From NCBI GenBank assembly GCA_017940565.1, contig JAGAYH010000034.1, positions 1 to 33,273 of the forward strand: a stretch of 33,273 nt of DNA, read 5' to 3'. The translations under genes and the position numbers were made by a program. Shown in pieces: positions 26,438-33,273 of this stretch (the first letter of the stretch is position 1; each line of letters begins with the position of its first letter). Source of the stretch: Bacteroidaceae bacterium (GTDB lineage: Bacteria; Bacteroidota; Bacteroidia; Bacteroidales; Bacteroidaceae). The notes beneath the pieces are model-generated. The model did no database searches, was not told the DNA's origin, and saw only the letters and a list, made by a program, of their open reading frames with translations.

Positions 26438-26521
26438 ATAAAGGTTTTATTCGTACAAATAAAGGCTTTATTTGTGCAAATATAAGTTTTGTTTTTACAA
26501 ATAAAGGTTTTATTTCTATTT
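26438..26521 (+). repeat. 21-bp array H (AT-rich type, 4 units)
   Basis: Units begin at 26438, 26459, 26480 and 26501. The first two are strong dyads: GAATAAA-ggt-TTTATTC centred at 26444 and AAATAAAG-g-CTTTATTT centred at 26465. The third and fourth are imperfect. The sequence is unrelated to arrays A-G but the 21-bp period and odd-centred dyads are the same. Confidence 0.85.
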
Positions 26522-26734
26522 TAAGCGGCGCGGGGAGCGTCTTAGGCGGCGAGCGGGAGATTTTGGAGGGGGCGTTGCCGGTTATGAAGGGAAAGGTTGG
26601 AAGCATGGCAGGGGCGCTGACCATTAGGAGGGGGAAGTTGGGCCATTGGGGCGGGACTCGCGGATTCGGGGCGGGACTTTATGGGGCAAATGGTTTTTAT
26701 CAGTGGGAAAATGGGGCGGTGTGGAAGTTTTTTG
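26522..26734. other. G-rich intergenic segment before CotH
   Basis: About 210 nt with many runs of three to five G on the plus strand (for example GGAGGGGGCG, GGAGGGGGAAG) and a 20-bp direct repeat of GGGGCGGGACT (26648 and 26668). No gene or terminator is recognisable. The strand bias is opposite to that of the preceding genes. Confidence 0.5.
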
Positions 26735-26742
26735 TAATTTTG
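26735..26742 (+). promoter_or_regulatory. Possible -7 box of the CotH operon
   Basis: TAATTTTG fits TAnnTTTG and lies 28 nt before the ATG at 26771. No TTTG occurs at the usual -33 distance. Confidence 0.45.
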
Positions 26743-26770
26743 TGGCGTTTATCGTATTGTAGAGTAAGCA

Positions 26771-28759
26771 ATGAAACGAGTCACGTGGTTGATTATGGCC
26801 GTGGGCCTGCTGCTGCCGCTGGCCTGTGCGTGGGCGCAGGGGCCGGTGGAGGTGCGTCTGACCAATTTGCCGACGGTGCACATCCAGACGCTGGACGGCG
26901 GGGAGGTGACGAGCAAGTCAACCTACAAGTGGGCGAGCATGACGATTGCGGACGACGAGGGCAATACGACCTTTGACAGCGTGCAGATACGCGGCCGGGG
27001 CAACTCGACGTGGAACATGGCCAAGAAGCCTTACCGCCTGAAGTTTCCCAAGAAGCAGCGCCTGCTGGGGCCGGAGCGCGCCAATGCCAAGAGCTGGACG
27101 CTGCTGGCCAATGCGGGCGACAAGACGATGATGCGCAATGCGCTGGCGTCGGACGTGGGCCAGATGCTGGGCATGGTGTTCAATCCCGGGGCGCGCTTTG
27201 TGGATTTATACCTGAACAGCACCTACCGCGGCACGTACCAGATAAGCGACCAGGTGAACATCAACAAATTGCGTGTGAACATCACGGAACAGAAGTACCG
27301 TGTGCGCGACCCCAAGACCAATGTGAGCGGCGGCTACCTGATGGAGGTGGGCACCGACGGCGGCGAGGTGTTCGTGACGCAGCGCGGGGTGCGCATCAGG
27401 GTGTATGACCCGGAGGATTCCATCGGGTCGCTGCAGCGCGACTACATCCGCGGCTATGTGCAGTCGTTCGAGGACGCGCTCTTCGGCAAGGCGTTTTATG
27501 AAAAGAAGAAGGGCTGGATGCCCTATGTGGACACCACATCGCTGGTGAACCTGTATCTGGCCAACGAGATAGCGGCCAATGCCGACGGATTCTACAGCAC
27601 ATATTTTTATAAGGAAAAGGACGACCCGCTGCTCTACTGGGGACCGCTGTGGGACTTTGACATTGCGTTCAACAACTGCGGGCGCCTGGGCGACGTGACC
27701 GAGGCACTGATGCTTGACCGCGGCTTCGGCGACAACCTGATGAAGCGGTGGCTGTGGCAGATGTGGCAGACACCGTGGTTTGCACGTGCCGTCATCAACC
27801 GCTACGAGCAGGTCTATGCCGACGGCCTCGACGCAAAAATGCTGGCGCGCATCGATTACTACGAGCGATTGCTGTCGCAGTCGGCGCAGAAGAACTACGC
27901 GGTGTGGGGCATCAGCCGGCGGGCTTATGAAGAAATCGTCTTGTTCAGCACCTATAAGGAATATGTGGACTATGTGCGCGAGTTCGTACCCAAGCACAAC
28001 GCCTGGCTGCTGCAGAAATTCCACACCATGGAACCGCAGGAACCCACCCGGCCCTTCTCGACCGACACCAACAACGTGTATAAATTCTACAACCGCGGCG
28101 TACCCACCTCGGTCATGGGGCTCACGGCCCTGGGGCGCGCCGGACTCTACACCGCCACCGAGAGCGACACCGCCCAGCAGTGGATAGTGCGCCCGGCAGG
28201 CGAATACTTCGTGCTGCAAAACCGCCAGACGGGCCACGTGCTGACCGACCTGGGCGAAAACCTGCAGGGAGTCTCCACCATGACCTATAACCCCAACTAC
28301 AAACGCCAGCTCTGGCGCATTGAACCGCGCACGGGCGGATTCTATAACATCTACAACGTGGGCACGGGCCACGTGCTCGACAATTCATACAACAGAGCCA
28401 CTGAGGGTAACGCCATCATCTCCTACGCCAGCGGGAACGACGATGCCACCAGAGACAACCGCCTGTGGCGCATCTCTTTCTATGAAGACCGCCAGAAACC
28501 CATCGAAGAAGGCGTGAAGGCCGAGCAAGCCATTGACTACGCCCTGACCTACAACCGCACCACCGGACGCGTGCGGTTCCTGGCAGGCGACGTGAGCCAG
28601 CTGACCTTCCAAGCCCAGGTTTACGACCTCCGCGGCCGGCTGGTGGCACGCTTCATGGCCAGCGAAGGCTACGACGCCTCCGTCCTGCCGGCAGGCACCT
28701 ATGTGGTAAGCTGGAACTTCGCCGGACGCCGCCACAGCGGCAAATTCATGAAACGTTAA
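26771..28759 (+). CDS. CotH kinase-family surface protein with RICIN-like and T9SS domains
   Basis: 662 residues with a signal peptide (LIMAVGLLLPLACAWAQ, then GPV). The CotH domain spans roughly residues 50-400: IRGRGNSTWNMAKKPYRLKF opening, LANEIAANADGF in the middle, and the metal-site motif W294-D-F-D297-IAFNN. CotH proteins are atypical protein kinases, best known from spore coats. A ricin-type beta-trefoil-like stretch follows (about 450-575; repeated FVLQNRQTGHVL ... LWRI and YNIYNVGTGHVLD ... LWRI), suggesting carbohydrate binding. The end (QVYDLRGRLVARF to GKFMKR) resembles a type A T9SS sorting domain. Coding-strand composition is G-rich through the CotH domain, then C-rich, as if the two parts differ in origin. 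Confidence 0.88.
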   Translation: MKRVTWLIMAVGLLLPLACAWAQGPVEVRLTNLPTVHIQTLDGGEVTSKSTYKWASMTIADDEGNTTFDSVQIRGRGNSTWNMAKKPYRLKFPKKQRLLGPERANAKSWTLLANAGDKTMMRNALASDVGQMLGMVFNPGARFVDLYLNSTYRGTYQISDQVNINKLRVNITEQKYRVRDPKTNVSGGYLMEVGTDGGEVFVTQRGVRIRVYDPEDSIGSLQRDYIRGYVQSFEDALFGKAFYEKKKGWMPYVDTTSLVNLYLANEIAANADGFYSTYFYKEKDDPLLYWGPLWDFDIAFNNCGRLGDVTEALMLDRGFGDNLMKRWLWQMWQTPWFARAVINRYEQVYADGLDAKMLARIDYYERLLSQSAQKNYAVWGISRRAYEEIVLFSTYKEYVDYVREFVPKHNAWLLQKFHTMEPQEPTRPFSTDTNNVYKFYNRGVPTSVMGLTALGRAGLYTATESDTAQQWIVRPAGEYFVLQNRQTGHVLTDLGENLQGVSTMTYNPNYKRQLWRIEPRTGGFYNIYNVGTGHVLDNSYNRATEGNAIISYASGNDDATRDNRLWRISFYEDRQKPIEEGVKAEQAIDYALTYNRTTGRVRFLAGDVSQLTFQAQVYDLRGRLVARFMASEGYDASVLPAGTYVVSWNFAGRRHSGKFMKR

Positions 28760-28765
28760 GCCCTC

Positions 28766-30733
28766 ATGAAACACTTGTTCCTGGCCTTTCTGACTTTTCT
28801 GGTGTTTACTACGGCCCGGGCACAAGTCATGTCGTGGGAAGACTTCATGGAGACATATGCCGGCGACGAGACCACGGCAGACGCTGTGTCGGACTGGCAA
28901 GTGCTCCACGAGAACCCCATAAACCTGAACGACTGCCAACGCGAAGACTTGCTGCAGATACCCTTCCTCAGCGAGGCACAGATAGACTCCATACTGAGCT
29001 ACGTGAAACGCCGCGGCCCCATTCTCTCGGTAGAGGAGCTGCAGTTTGTCAACAGCATGGACGCCTTCTCCCGCAATGTGGCGCGCCAATTCGTTTACTG
29101 CGGCGACATGGCACCCGACCCCACGGCCACGCTGTGGCACCGGCTGCGCTACGGCAAGAACGAAGTGGCCGCCAACGCCGAATGGCCCTTCTACCGTCGG
29201 AAGGGATTCCAAAACGGCCGCTACGCCGGCGACCGCTTCTACACCGCCCTGCGTTACCGCTACTCCCTGGGCCAGCGCCTCACGGCCGGCGTAACGGCAG
29301 AAAAGGACGACGGCGAACCAATGATGAAGCACGGCAACGGGCCGTTTGATTCCTATTCTTTCTACATCAACTACACCGGCGATGGAACCCTGCGCGCGGT
29401 GACCTTGGGCGACTACCGTGTGCATCTGGGACAGGGGCTCACGGCAGGCAGCAGCTACTACAACAGTGCCCAGTCGCTCGTCAGCAGCCGGCGCAGCCGG
29501 CGTCAGGGTTTCTTTGCCCACACTTCGGCCGACGAGGTGAACTATCTGCGCGGTGCCGGGGTGCAACTGGCCTTCGGCAGGTGGGAAACGCTGATTTTCG
29601 CTTCGGCACGCCCCTACGATGCCATCTTGAAAGACGGCCGCGCCACCTCGTTGCTCACCACGGGCTACCACCGTCTGCCGCTGGAGCGCGAGCGCAAGAA
29701 CAATCTGAACAGCCTGGCGGCCGGAGTGTCTGTCGACGGCAGGTGGCGCTGGTGGCATGCCGGCCTGTCGGCCGTGGTGACCCACTACGACCACGCCTTC
29801 GAACGCGGCACACAGGCTTACCAACGCCATAACATGCAGGGGCGCAACTTTGCCGCCTTAGGCGCACACTATCTCTACGACCACCGCCGCCTGACCTTCG
29901 ACGGCGAAGTGGCCTTGACCGACATCGGGGCGCTGGCTTCGCTCCACAACCTGCGCTGGCGGCCTGCGGGCAGCACACGCCTCTTCCTTCAGCACCGCTA
30001 CTACGGCCGGCGCTACGCCACACCCTTGGCCCAGGCTTACCGGGCCAGCGGACGCGTGCAAAACGAGCATGGCATTCAGGCCGGTGCCGACCATTATCTG
30101 ACGCGGCGCACGAGACTGACGGCCGGTGCCGACCTCTACCGTTTCCCCGGCGAGGCCTACCGGGCCAAGGCCGGAGCCAAGGGCTACCAGATGTTTCTTC
30201 AGGCCACCCACGACCTGTCAGCCTCGGCACAGCTGCTGCTGCGCTACCGCATGAACGGACGGCAGGAAACGGTGACGGCCCTCGACCGCATGCGCTACCG
30301 CTATCGTCACACCCTGCGCCTGCAAGCCGCCTATGGAATTGGGCGCGTGCGTCTGGTCACCCAGCTCGACGGCTGCTATTGGCAACCTTCGTCGGGACCG
30401 ACGCAGTGGGGACGCCAACTGGCCCAACGCGCCGAGACCACGGTGCTGGGTTGCAGCCTGCGCCTGTGGGCCGCATGGTTCCACACGGCGGGTTACCAGA
30501 GCCGCATGAATGCCTACCAGCCTGCCCTGCTCTACCGCCTCACCCAGGAACCACTCTACGGCCACGGCCTGGCAGCCAACCTGACGGTGGCACGACGGTG
30601 GGGACCTGTGGAACTGGCCTTGCGCTGGAACGGCGTGAGCTACACCGACCGCGATGTCATTTCTTCGGCCGAACGCCAGATTAACCACAGCGGCAAGTCG
30701 GACCTGGGCCTGCAACTGCGCTGCTTCTTCTGA
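28766..30733 (+). CDS. Helix-hairpin-helix protein with predicted outer-membrane barrel
   Basis: 655 residues with a signal peptide (LFLAFLTFLVFTTARAQ, then VMS). Residues about 50-100 form a ComEA-like helix-hairpin-helix region (INLNDCQREDLLQIPFLSEAQIDSILSYVKRRG). From about 130 to the end the chain alternates aromatic and polar residues with many Y/R/G-rich strands (for example RFYTALRYRYSLGQRLTAGV) and finishes LGLQLRCFF, a terminal aromatic as in outer-membrane barrels. This combination recurs in Bacteroidetes as an uncharacterised envelope protein. It begins 6 nt after the CotH gene and is presumably cotranscribed. Its role is unknown; the HhH region would be periplasmic if the barrel prediction holds. 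Confidence 0.78.
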   Translation: MKHLFLAFLTFLVFTTARAQVMSWEDFMETYAGDETTADAVSDWQVLHENPINLNDCQREDLLQIPFLSEAQIDSILSYVKRRGPILSVEELQFVNSMDAFSRNVARQFVYCGDMAPDPTATLWHRLRYGKNEVAANAEWPFYRRKGFQNGRYAGDRFYTALRYRYSLGQRLTAGVTAEKDDGEPMMKHGNGPFDSYSFYINYTGDGTLRAVTLGDYRVHLGQGLTAGSSYYNSAQSLVSSRRSRRQGFFAHTSADEVNYLRGAGVQLAFGRWETLIFASARPYDAILKDGRATSLLTTGYHRLPLERERKNNLNSLAAGVSVDGRWRWWHAGLSAVVTHYDHAFERGTQAYQRHNMQGRNFAALGAHYLYDHRRLTFDGEVALTDIGALASLHNLRWRPAGSTRLFLQHRYYGRRYATPLAQAYRASGRVQNEHGIQAGADHYLTRRTRLTAGADLYRFPGEAYRAKAGAKGYQMFLQATHDLSASAQLLLRYRMNGRQETVTALDRMRYRYRHTLRLQAAYGIGRVRLVTQLDGCYWQPSSGPTQWGRQLAQRAETTVLGCSLRLWAAWFHTAGYQSRMNAYQPALLYRLTQEPLYGHGLAANLTVARRWGPVELALRWNGVSYTDRDVISSAERQINHSGKSDLGLQLRCFF

Positions 30734-30791
30734 CCCGCCGCCACTTGCGGCAAGCCGGCGCGCCATGCGGCACGGCCAAATCCAGTCCCGG

Positions 30792-30875
30792 ACGCACTGA
30801 CTCCGTTTTCGTGCCGCCTAAATGCGTTTTCGTGCCGCCTAAATGCGTTTTCGTGCCGACCAAACCGCATTTAGT
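30792..30875 (-). repeat. 21-bp array I (4 units, minus orientation)
   Basis: Read on the minus strand, units start at 30875, 30854, 30833 and 30812. The two middle units are identical (ACGAAAACGCATTTAGGC core), the last is ACGAAAACGGAGTCAG type and the first ACTAAATGCGG type. It lies between the HhH/barrel gene and the radical SAM gene. Confidence 0.85.
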
Positions 30876-30909
30876 CATCCCAAAGCCGCCGCCGTACGAC
30901 AGAAATCCG

Positions 30910-30917
30910 TAATTTTG
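30910..30917 (+). promoter_or_regulatory. Possible -7 box of the radical SAM gene
   Basis: TAATTTTG followed by CACCGG fits TAnnTTTG, 22 nt before the ATG at 30940. No clear -33 box is visible. Confidence 0.5.
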
Positions 30918-30939
30918 CACCGGTAAAAACCTTTTTCTT

Positions 30940-31716
30940 ATGTCAACTGTACTCTATGCCTCGCCCGTATTCGGGCCCGTCAGAAGCCGCCGCCTCGGCG
31001 TGTCGCTGGGCATCAACCTGATGCCGGCCGACGGCAAAGTGTGTTCCTTCGACTGCATCTACTGCGAATGTGGGCTCAACGCAGAACGCCGCACCGCCTC
31101 GAAAGTGCCCACGCGCGAGGAAGTGCGCACCGCCCTGGAGCGCCAACTCCGGCAAATGCAGGCCGCAGGCGAAGGCCCCGACGTGATGACCTTCGCCGGC
31201 AACGGCGAACCGACGGGCCACCCGCAGTTCCGCGCCATCGTGGAAGACACCGTAGCCCTGCGCGACCGCTACTTCCCCCGCGCCAAAGTGGCCGTACTCA
31301 CCAACGCCACCCATATCGACCGCGACGATGTGTTCCAAGCGCTACTGATGGTGGACGACAACATTGTGAAACTCGACACCGTGAGCGACAGCTACATCCG
31401 CCGGGTCAACCGCCCGAACGTGGCCTATTCCGCAGCCCGTCAGGTGGAACTGATGGCCCGCTTCGGCGGCCACGCCATGGTGCAGACCATGTTCATGCAC
31501 GGCACGGCCGACGGCGTGGACGTGTCGAACCTCAGCGACGAATACGTGACCCCCTGGCTCGAGGCTTTGCAGCAGATCAAGCCCGAAAAAGTGATGATCT
31601 ACACCATTGCCCGCGAAACTCCCCTGCAAACCCTCCGCAAGGCCACCCCTGCCGAGCTCGACGCCATCGTGGCCCGCATCCGCGCCCTCGGCATCCAGGC
31701 CGAAGCGTCCTATTGA
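30940..31716 (+). CDS. Radical SAM protein (COG0731-like)
   Basis: 258 residues, cytoplasmic. The opening YASPVFGPVRSRRLGVSLGI leads to the cluster motif C35-SFD-C39-IY-C42 (CxxxCxxC), which binds the [4Fe-4S] cluster that cleaves S-adenosylmethionine. FAGNGEPTGHP supplies the GGE-like SAM-binding motif, and LTNAT and KLDTVSD lie on later barrel strands. Overall it resembles the short Fe-S oxidoreductases of COG0731, related to wyosine-forming enzymes but lacking the extra domains of TYW1, so the substrate is undetermined. It is monocistronic, with array I upstream and a strong terminator downstream. Confidence 0.88.
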   Translation: MSTVLYASPVFGPVRSRRLGVSLGINLMPADGKVCSFDCIYCECGLNAERRTASKVPTREEVRTALERQLRQMQAAGEGPDVMTFAGNGEPTGHPQFRAIVEDTVALRDRYFPRAKVAVLTNATHIDRDDVFQALLMVDDNIVKLDTVSDSYIRRVNRPNVAYSAARQVELMARFGGHAMVQTMFMHGTADGVDVSNLSDEYVTPWLEALQQIKPEKVMIYTIARETPLQTLRKATPAELDAIVARIRALGIQAEASY

Positions 31717-31744
31717 GTCCACGGCCGACGGCATTAGCCATAGC

Positions 31745-31787
31745 CGAAGCGGCGTCTCGGAAATCCGAGACGCCGCTTCGTTTTTTT
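31745..31787 (+). terminator. Terminator of the radical SAM gene
   Basis: CGAAGCGGCGTCTCGGA (31745-31761) pairs perfectly over 17 bp with TCCGAGACGCCGCTTCG (31764-31780), followed by seven T. The stem is an inverted plus a direct unit of array J. The opposite strand has no T-run, so it should work mainly for the plus-strand gene. Confidence 0.9.
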
Positions 31788-31829
31788 GAGACGCCGCTTG
31801 TAATTTTTCAGGCGCCGCTTTGTGCGGTC
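31745..31829 (+). repeat. 21-bp array J (GC-core type)
   Basis: Direct units begin at 31767, 31788 and 31809 (GAGACGCCGCTT, GAGACGCCGCTT, CAGGCGCCGCTT), each 21 bp apart and separated by T-rich linkers, with an inverted copy upstream. The final unit touches the rnc stop codon. It shares its core with array F. Confidence 0.85.
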
Positions 31830-32643
31830 AAGGTTGGCTGAGCATGTCTCCTATGACCTGCCGGAGCATCCGAGTGTGAATGATCTGCTGCCGCAGGTGC
31901 GGATGGTCCTGCAGAGCCTGGCGTGCCCGGCGCGCTGCCTGCTGGTGGCTCTCTTTCTTGGAGAAGCCGCGGCCACGGCCTATGCGGGTTTCCTCGGCAT
32001 AGACTTCGCTGAGGAAGGGCGGACGCTTGGCGTTGCTGGCGGGCTCAAGCTCGTAGGTTACGAAATTGACGTGCACCTTGTATTTCTGGCTCCATTCGAG
32101 AACGAGGCTCTTGAAGTTCTGTTCCTTGTGGACCACCTGCTCGGTGTTGATGTAGCCGCGTTCGATAAGGCTGACGAAGAAGCGCTGGCAATGGCGGTAG
32201 CCCCGGTCCATGTAGATGGCGCCGACGAGGGCTTCGAAGGCATTGCCGCCGATGTAGCTGTTGTGGGCTTCGGAGAGGATGTGGGCCTTGACGAGCTGTT
32301 CCAGTCCTATTTTGGTGGCCAGCTGGCCGAGGGTGCTGCGGCGCACCATTTTGCTGCGGCTGGTGGTGAGGAAGCCTTCGGGCTGGTTGGGGTATTTACG
32401 GAACAGATAGTTGCTGACCACAGCCTCAAGAATGGCGTCGCCGAGAAACTCGAGCCGCTCGTTGTCGTCGGTGCGCTTGACGGTGTGGTCGTCGTCCTTG
32501 CGGTTGAGCGACTTGTGGCGCAGGGCCAGGCGGTAGATGTCGAGGTTGCGTGGCCTGAAGCCAAGCATGTTGTGGAGAGAAACATAAAGTTCCTCCTTCC
32601 TTTGCGGAAAGAGGAACCCGTTAAACTTTTGCAATACGTTCAT
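31828..32643 (-). CDS. rnc: Ribonuclease III
   Basis: 271 residues. The enzyme cleaves double-stranded RNA in rRNA processing and RNA decay. The catalytic domain signature is NERLEFLGDAILE with E62, E65 and D69, and the second acidic site is E137 in GGNAFEALVGAIYMD. The position matching E. coli Asp114 is Asn134, which I believe is usual in this phylum. The C-terminal dsRNA-binding domain follows (LEWSQKYKVHVNFVTYELE ... KKESHQQAARRARQAL). It lies 18 nt after fabF on the same strand, the common fabF-rnc order. The 3' end meets array J. Confidence 0.96.
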   Translation of the reverse strand: MNVLQKFNGFLFPQRKEELYVSLHNMLGFRPRNLDIYRLALRHKSLNRKDDDHTVKRTDDNERLEFLGDAILEAVVSNYLFRKYPNQPEGFLTTSRSKMVRRSTLGQLATKIGLEQLVKAHILSEAHNSYIGGNAFEALVGAIYMDRGYRHCQRFFVSLIERGYINTEQVVHKEQNFKSLVLEWSQKYKVHVNFVTYELEPASNAKRPPFLSEVYAEETRIGRGRGFSKKESHQQAARRARQALQDHPHLRQQIIHTRMLRQVIGDMLSQP

Positions 32644-32661
32644 CGCTTGGATGAAACAGAT

Positions 32662-33273
32662 TTATTCTTCGTACTTCTTTACAATGACACAGGCATTGTG
32701 TCCGCCGAAACCGAAGGTGTTGCTCAGTGCGGCGCGCACGGTGCGCTTCTGTGCCTTGTTGAAGGTGAAGTTAAGTTTGTAGTCGATGTTGGGGTCTTCG
32801 TCGCCTTCCTCATGGTTGATAGTGGGCGGCACGATGTCTTCCTTCACGGCCATGAGGCTGAAGAAGGCTTCCATGGCTCCGGCTGCGCCGAGCAGGTGAC
32901 CCGTCATGGACTTGGTGGAGCTGATGTTGAGCTCGTAGGCATGCTCGCCGAACACTTCCTGAACGGCTTTCACTTCGGAAACGTCGCCCACGGGAGTGGA
33001 GGTGCCGTGCACGTTGATGTAGTCGATGTCTTCGGGCTTCATGCCGGCGTCGCGGAGGGCTTCTTTCATCACGATGATGGCTCCGAGGCCTTCGGGATGT
33101 GAGGCTGTGATGTGGTAAGCATCGGCAGACATGCCGCTGCCGGCCACTTCACCGTAAATCTTGGCACCGCGGGCCTTGGCGTGCTCCAGCTCTTCAAAGA
33201 TGAGGCAGGCTGCACCTTCGCCCATGACGAAACCGTCGCGGCTGGCGCTGAAGGGGCGGCTGGCCGTTTCGGG
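32662..33273 (-). CDS. fabF: 3-oxoacyl-ACP synthase II, C-terminal half (cut by window edge)
   Basis: The frame is open to the window edge; the visible 203 residues begin PETASRPFSASRDGFVMGEG. FabF condenses malonyl-ACP with acyl-ACP in fatty acid elongation. Two of the three catalytic residues are visible: His in INVHGTSTPVGD and His in STKSMTGHLLGAAGA. The glycine-rich SNTFGFGGHNACVI ending is typical. The active-site cysteine lies beyond the window. The fabF-rnc order supports the assignment; FabB is less likely given this neighbourhood. Confidence 0.95.
   Translation of the reverse strand, partial: PETASRPFSASRDGFVMGEGAACLIFEELEHAKARGAKIYGEVAGSGMSADAYHITASHPEGLGAIIVMKEALRDAGMKPEDIDYINVHGTSTPVGDVSEVKAVQEVFGEHAYELNISSTKSMTGHLLGAAGAMEAFFSLMAVKEDIVPPTINHEEGDEDPNIDYKLNFTFNKAQKRTVRAALSNTFGFGGHNACVIVKKYEE

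Noticed and set aside
26563-26976. Plus-strand open frame of 137 codons before and into CotH
   Set aside because: It overlaps the CotH start in another frame; the composition is a G-rich intergenic artefact.
28385-29830. Minus-strand open frame of 481 codons across the CotH/HhH boundary
   Set aside because: Antisense to two genes with signal peptides and recognisable domains; no family features.
31822-33102. Plus-strand open frame of 426 codons over rnc and fabF
   Set aside because: Antisense to two clear conserved genes; same mirror-frame artefact.

Overview
The window looks like a chromosomal segment of a GC-rich member of the order Bacteroidales, most likely Prevotellaceae-like. Three things point there. 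Promoters match the Bacteroidetes -33 TTTG / -7 TAnnTTTG pattern with about 20 nt spacing, and no purine-rich Shine-Dalgarno sites stand out. There are type IX secretion (T9SS) traits: a PorZ-like protein and C-terminal sorting tails. Several families are typical of the phylum (BACON-M60 peptidase, DUF4294, CotH with a T9SS tail, signal-peptide-bearing sugar isomerase/Gfo-Idh-MocA sets). No tRNA, rRNA, CRISPR array or insertion sequence was seen.

Layout. Minus strand, 154-1392: mmcQ/YjbR-like gene, an N-terminally truncated monooxygenase fragment, a cupin, and the remnant of a radical SAM gene. Minus strand, 1587-5933: calcium-type P-ATPase, ribF and a CPBP membrane protease, overlapping end to end. 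Minus strand, 6140-6547: a DUF4332 helix-hairpin-helix protein. Plus strand, 6964-10443: secreted leucine-rich-repeat protein plus BACON-M60 metallopeptidase. Plus strand, 10883-13850: CoA-transferase plus exported bleomycin-hydrolase-like peptidase. Plus strand, 14396-17819: exported sugar isomerase-like protein plus two tandem Gfo/Idh/MocA paralogues. Plus strand, 18077-26354: leuS, YitT-type membrane protein, a glycosyltransferase-RdgB fusion, porZ-like gene, DUF4294 protein. Plus strand, 26771-30733: CotH-RICIN protein and a helix-hairpin-helix/outer-membrane protein. Plus strand, 30940-31716: radical SAM enzyme. Minus strand, 31828-33273: rnc and the 3' part of fabF, cut by the window edge.

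The most unusual signal is intergenic. Ten of the eleven gaps longer than about 100 nt carry short tandem arrays whose units repeat every 21 bp. Unit sequences differ between and within arrays, but many units are dyads with an odd centre, and where dyads are clear their centres are spaced exactly 21 bp (two helical turns). Some arrays contain inverted units that form terminator hairpins. One array ends inside the truncated radical SAM gene, and one abuts the start codon of the glycosyltransferase-RdgB fusion. Other notable points are that fusion itself, a Gfo/Idh/MocA paralogue that has lost both the EKP lysine and the DxGxH aspartate, and an abrupt apparent composition change inside the CotH gene.
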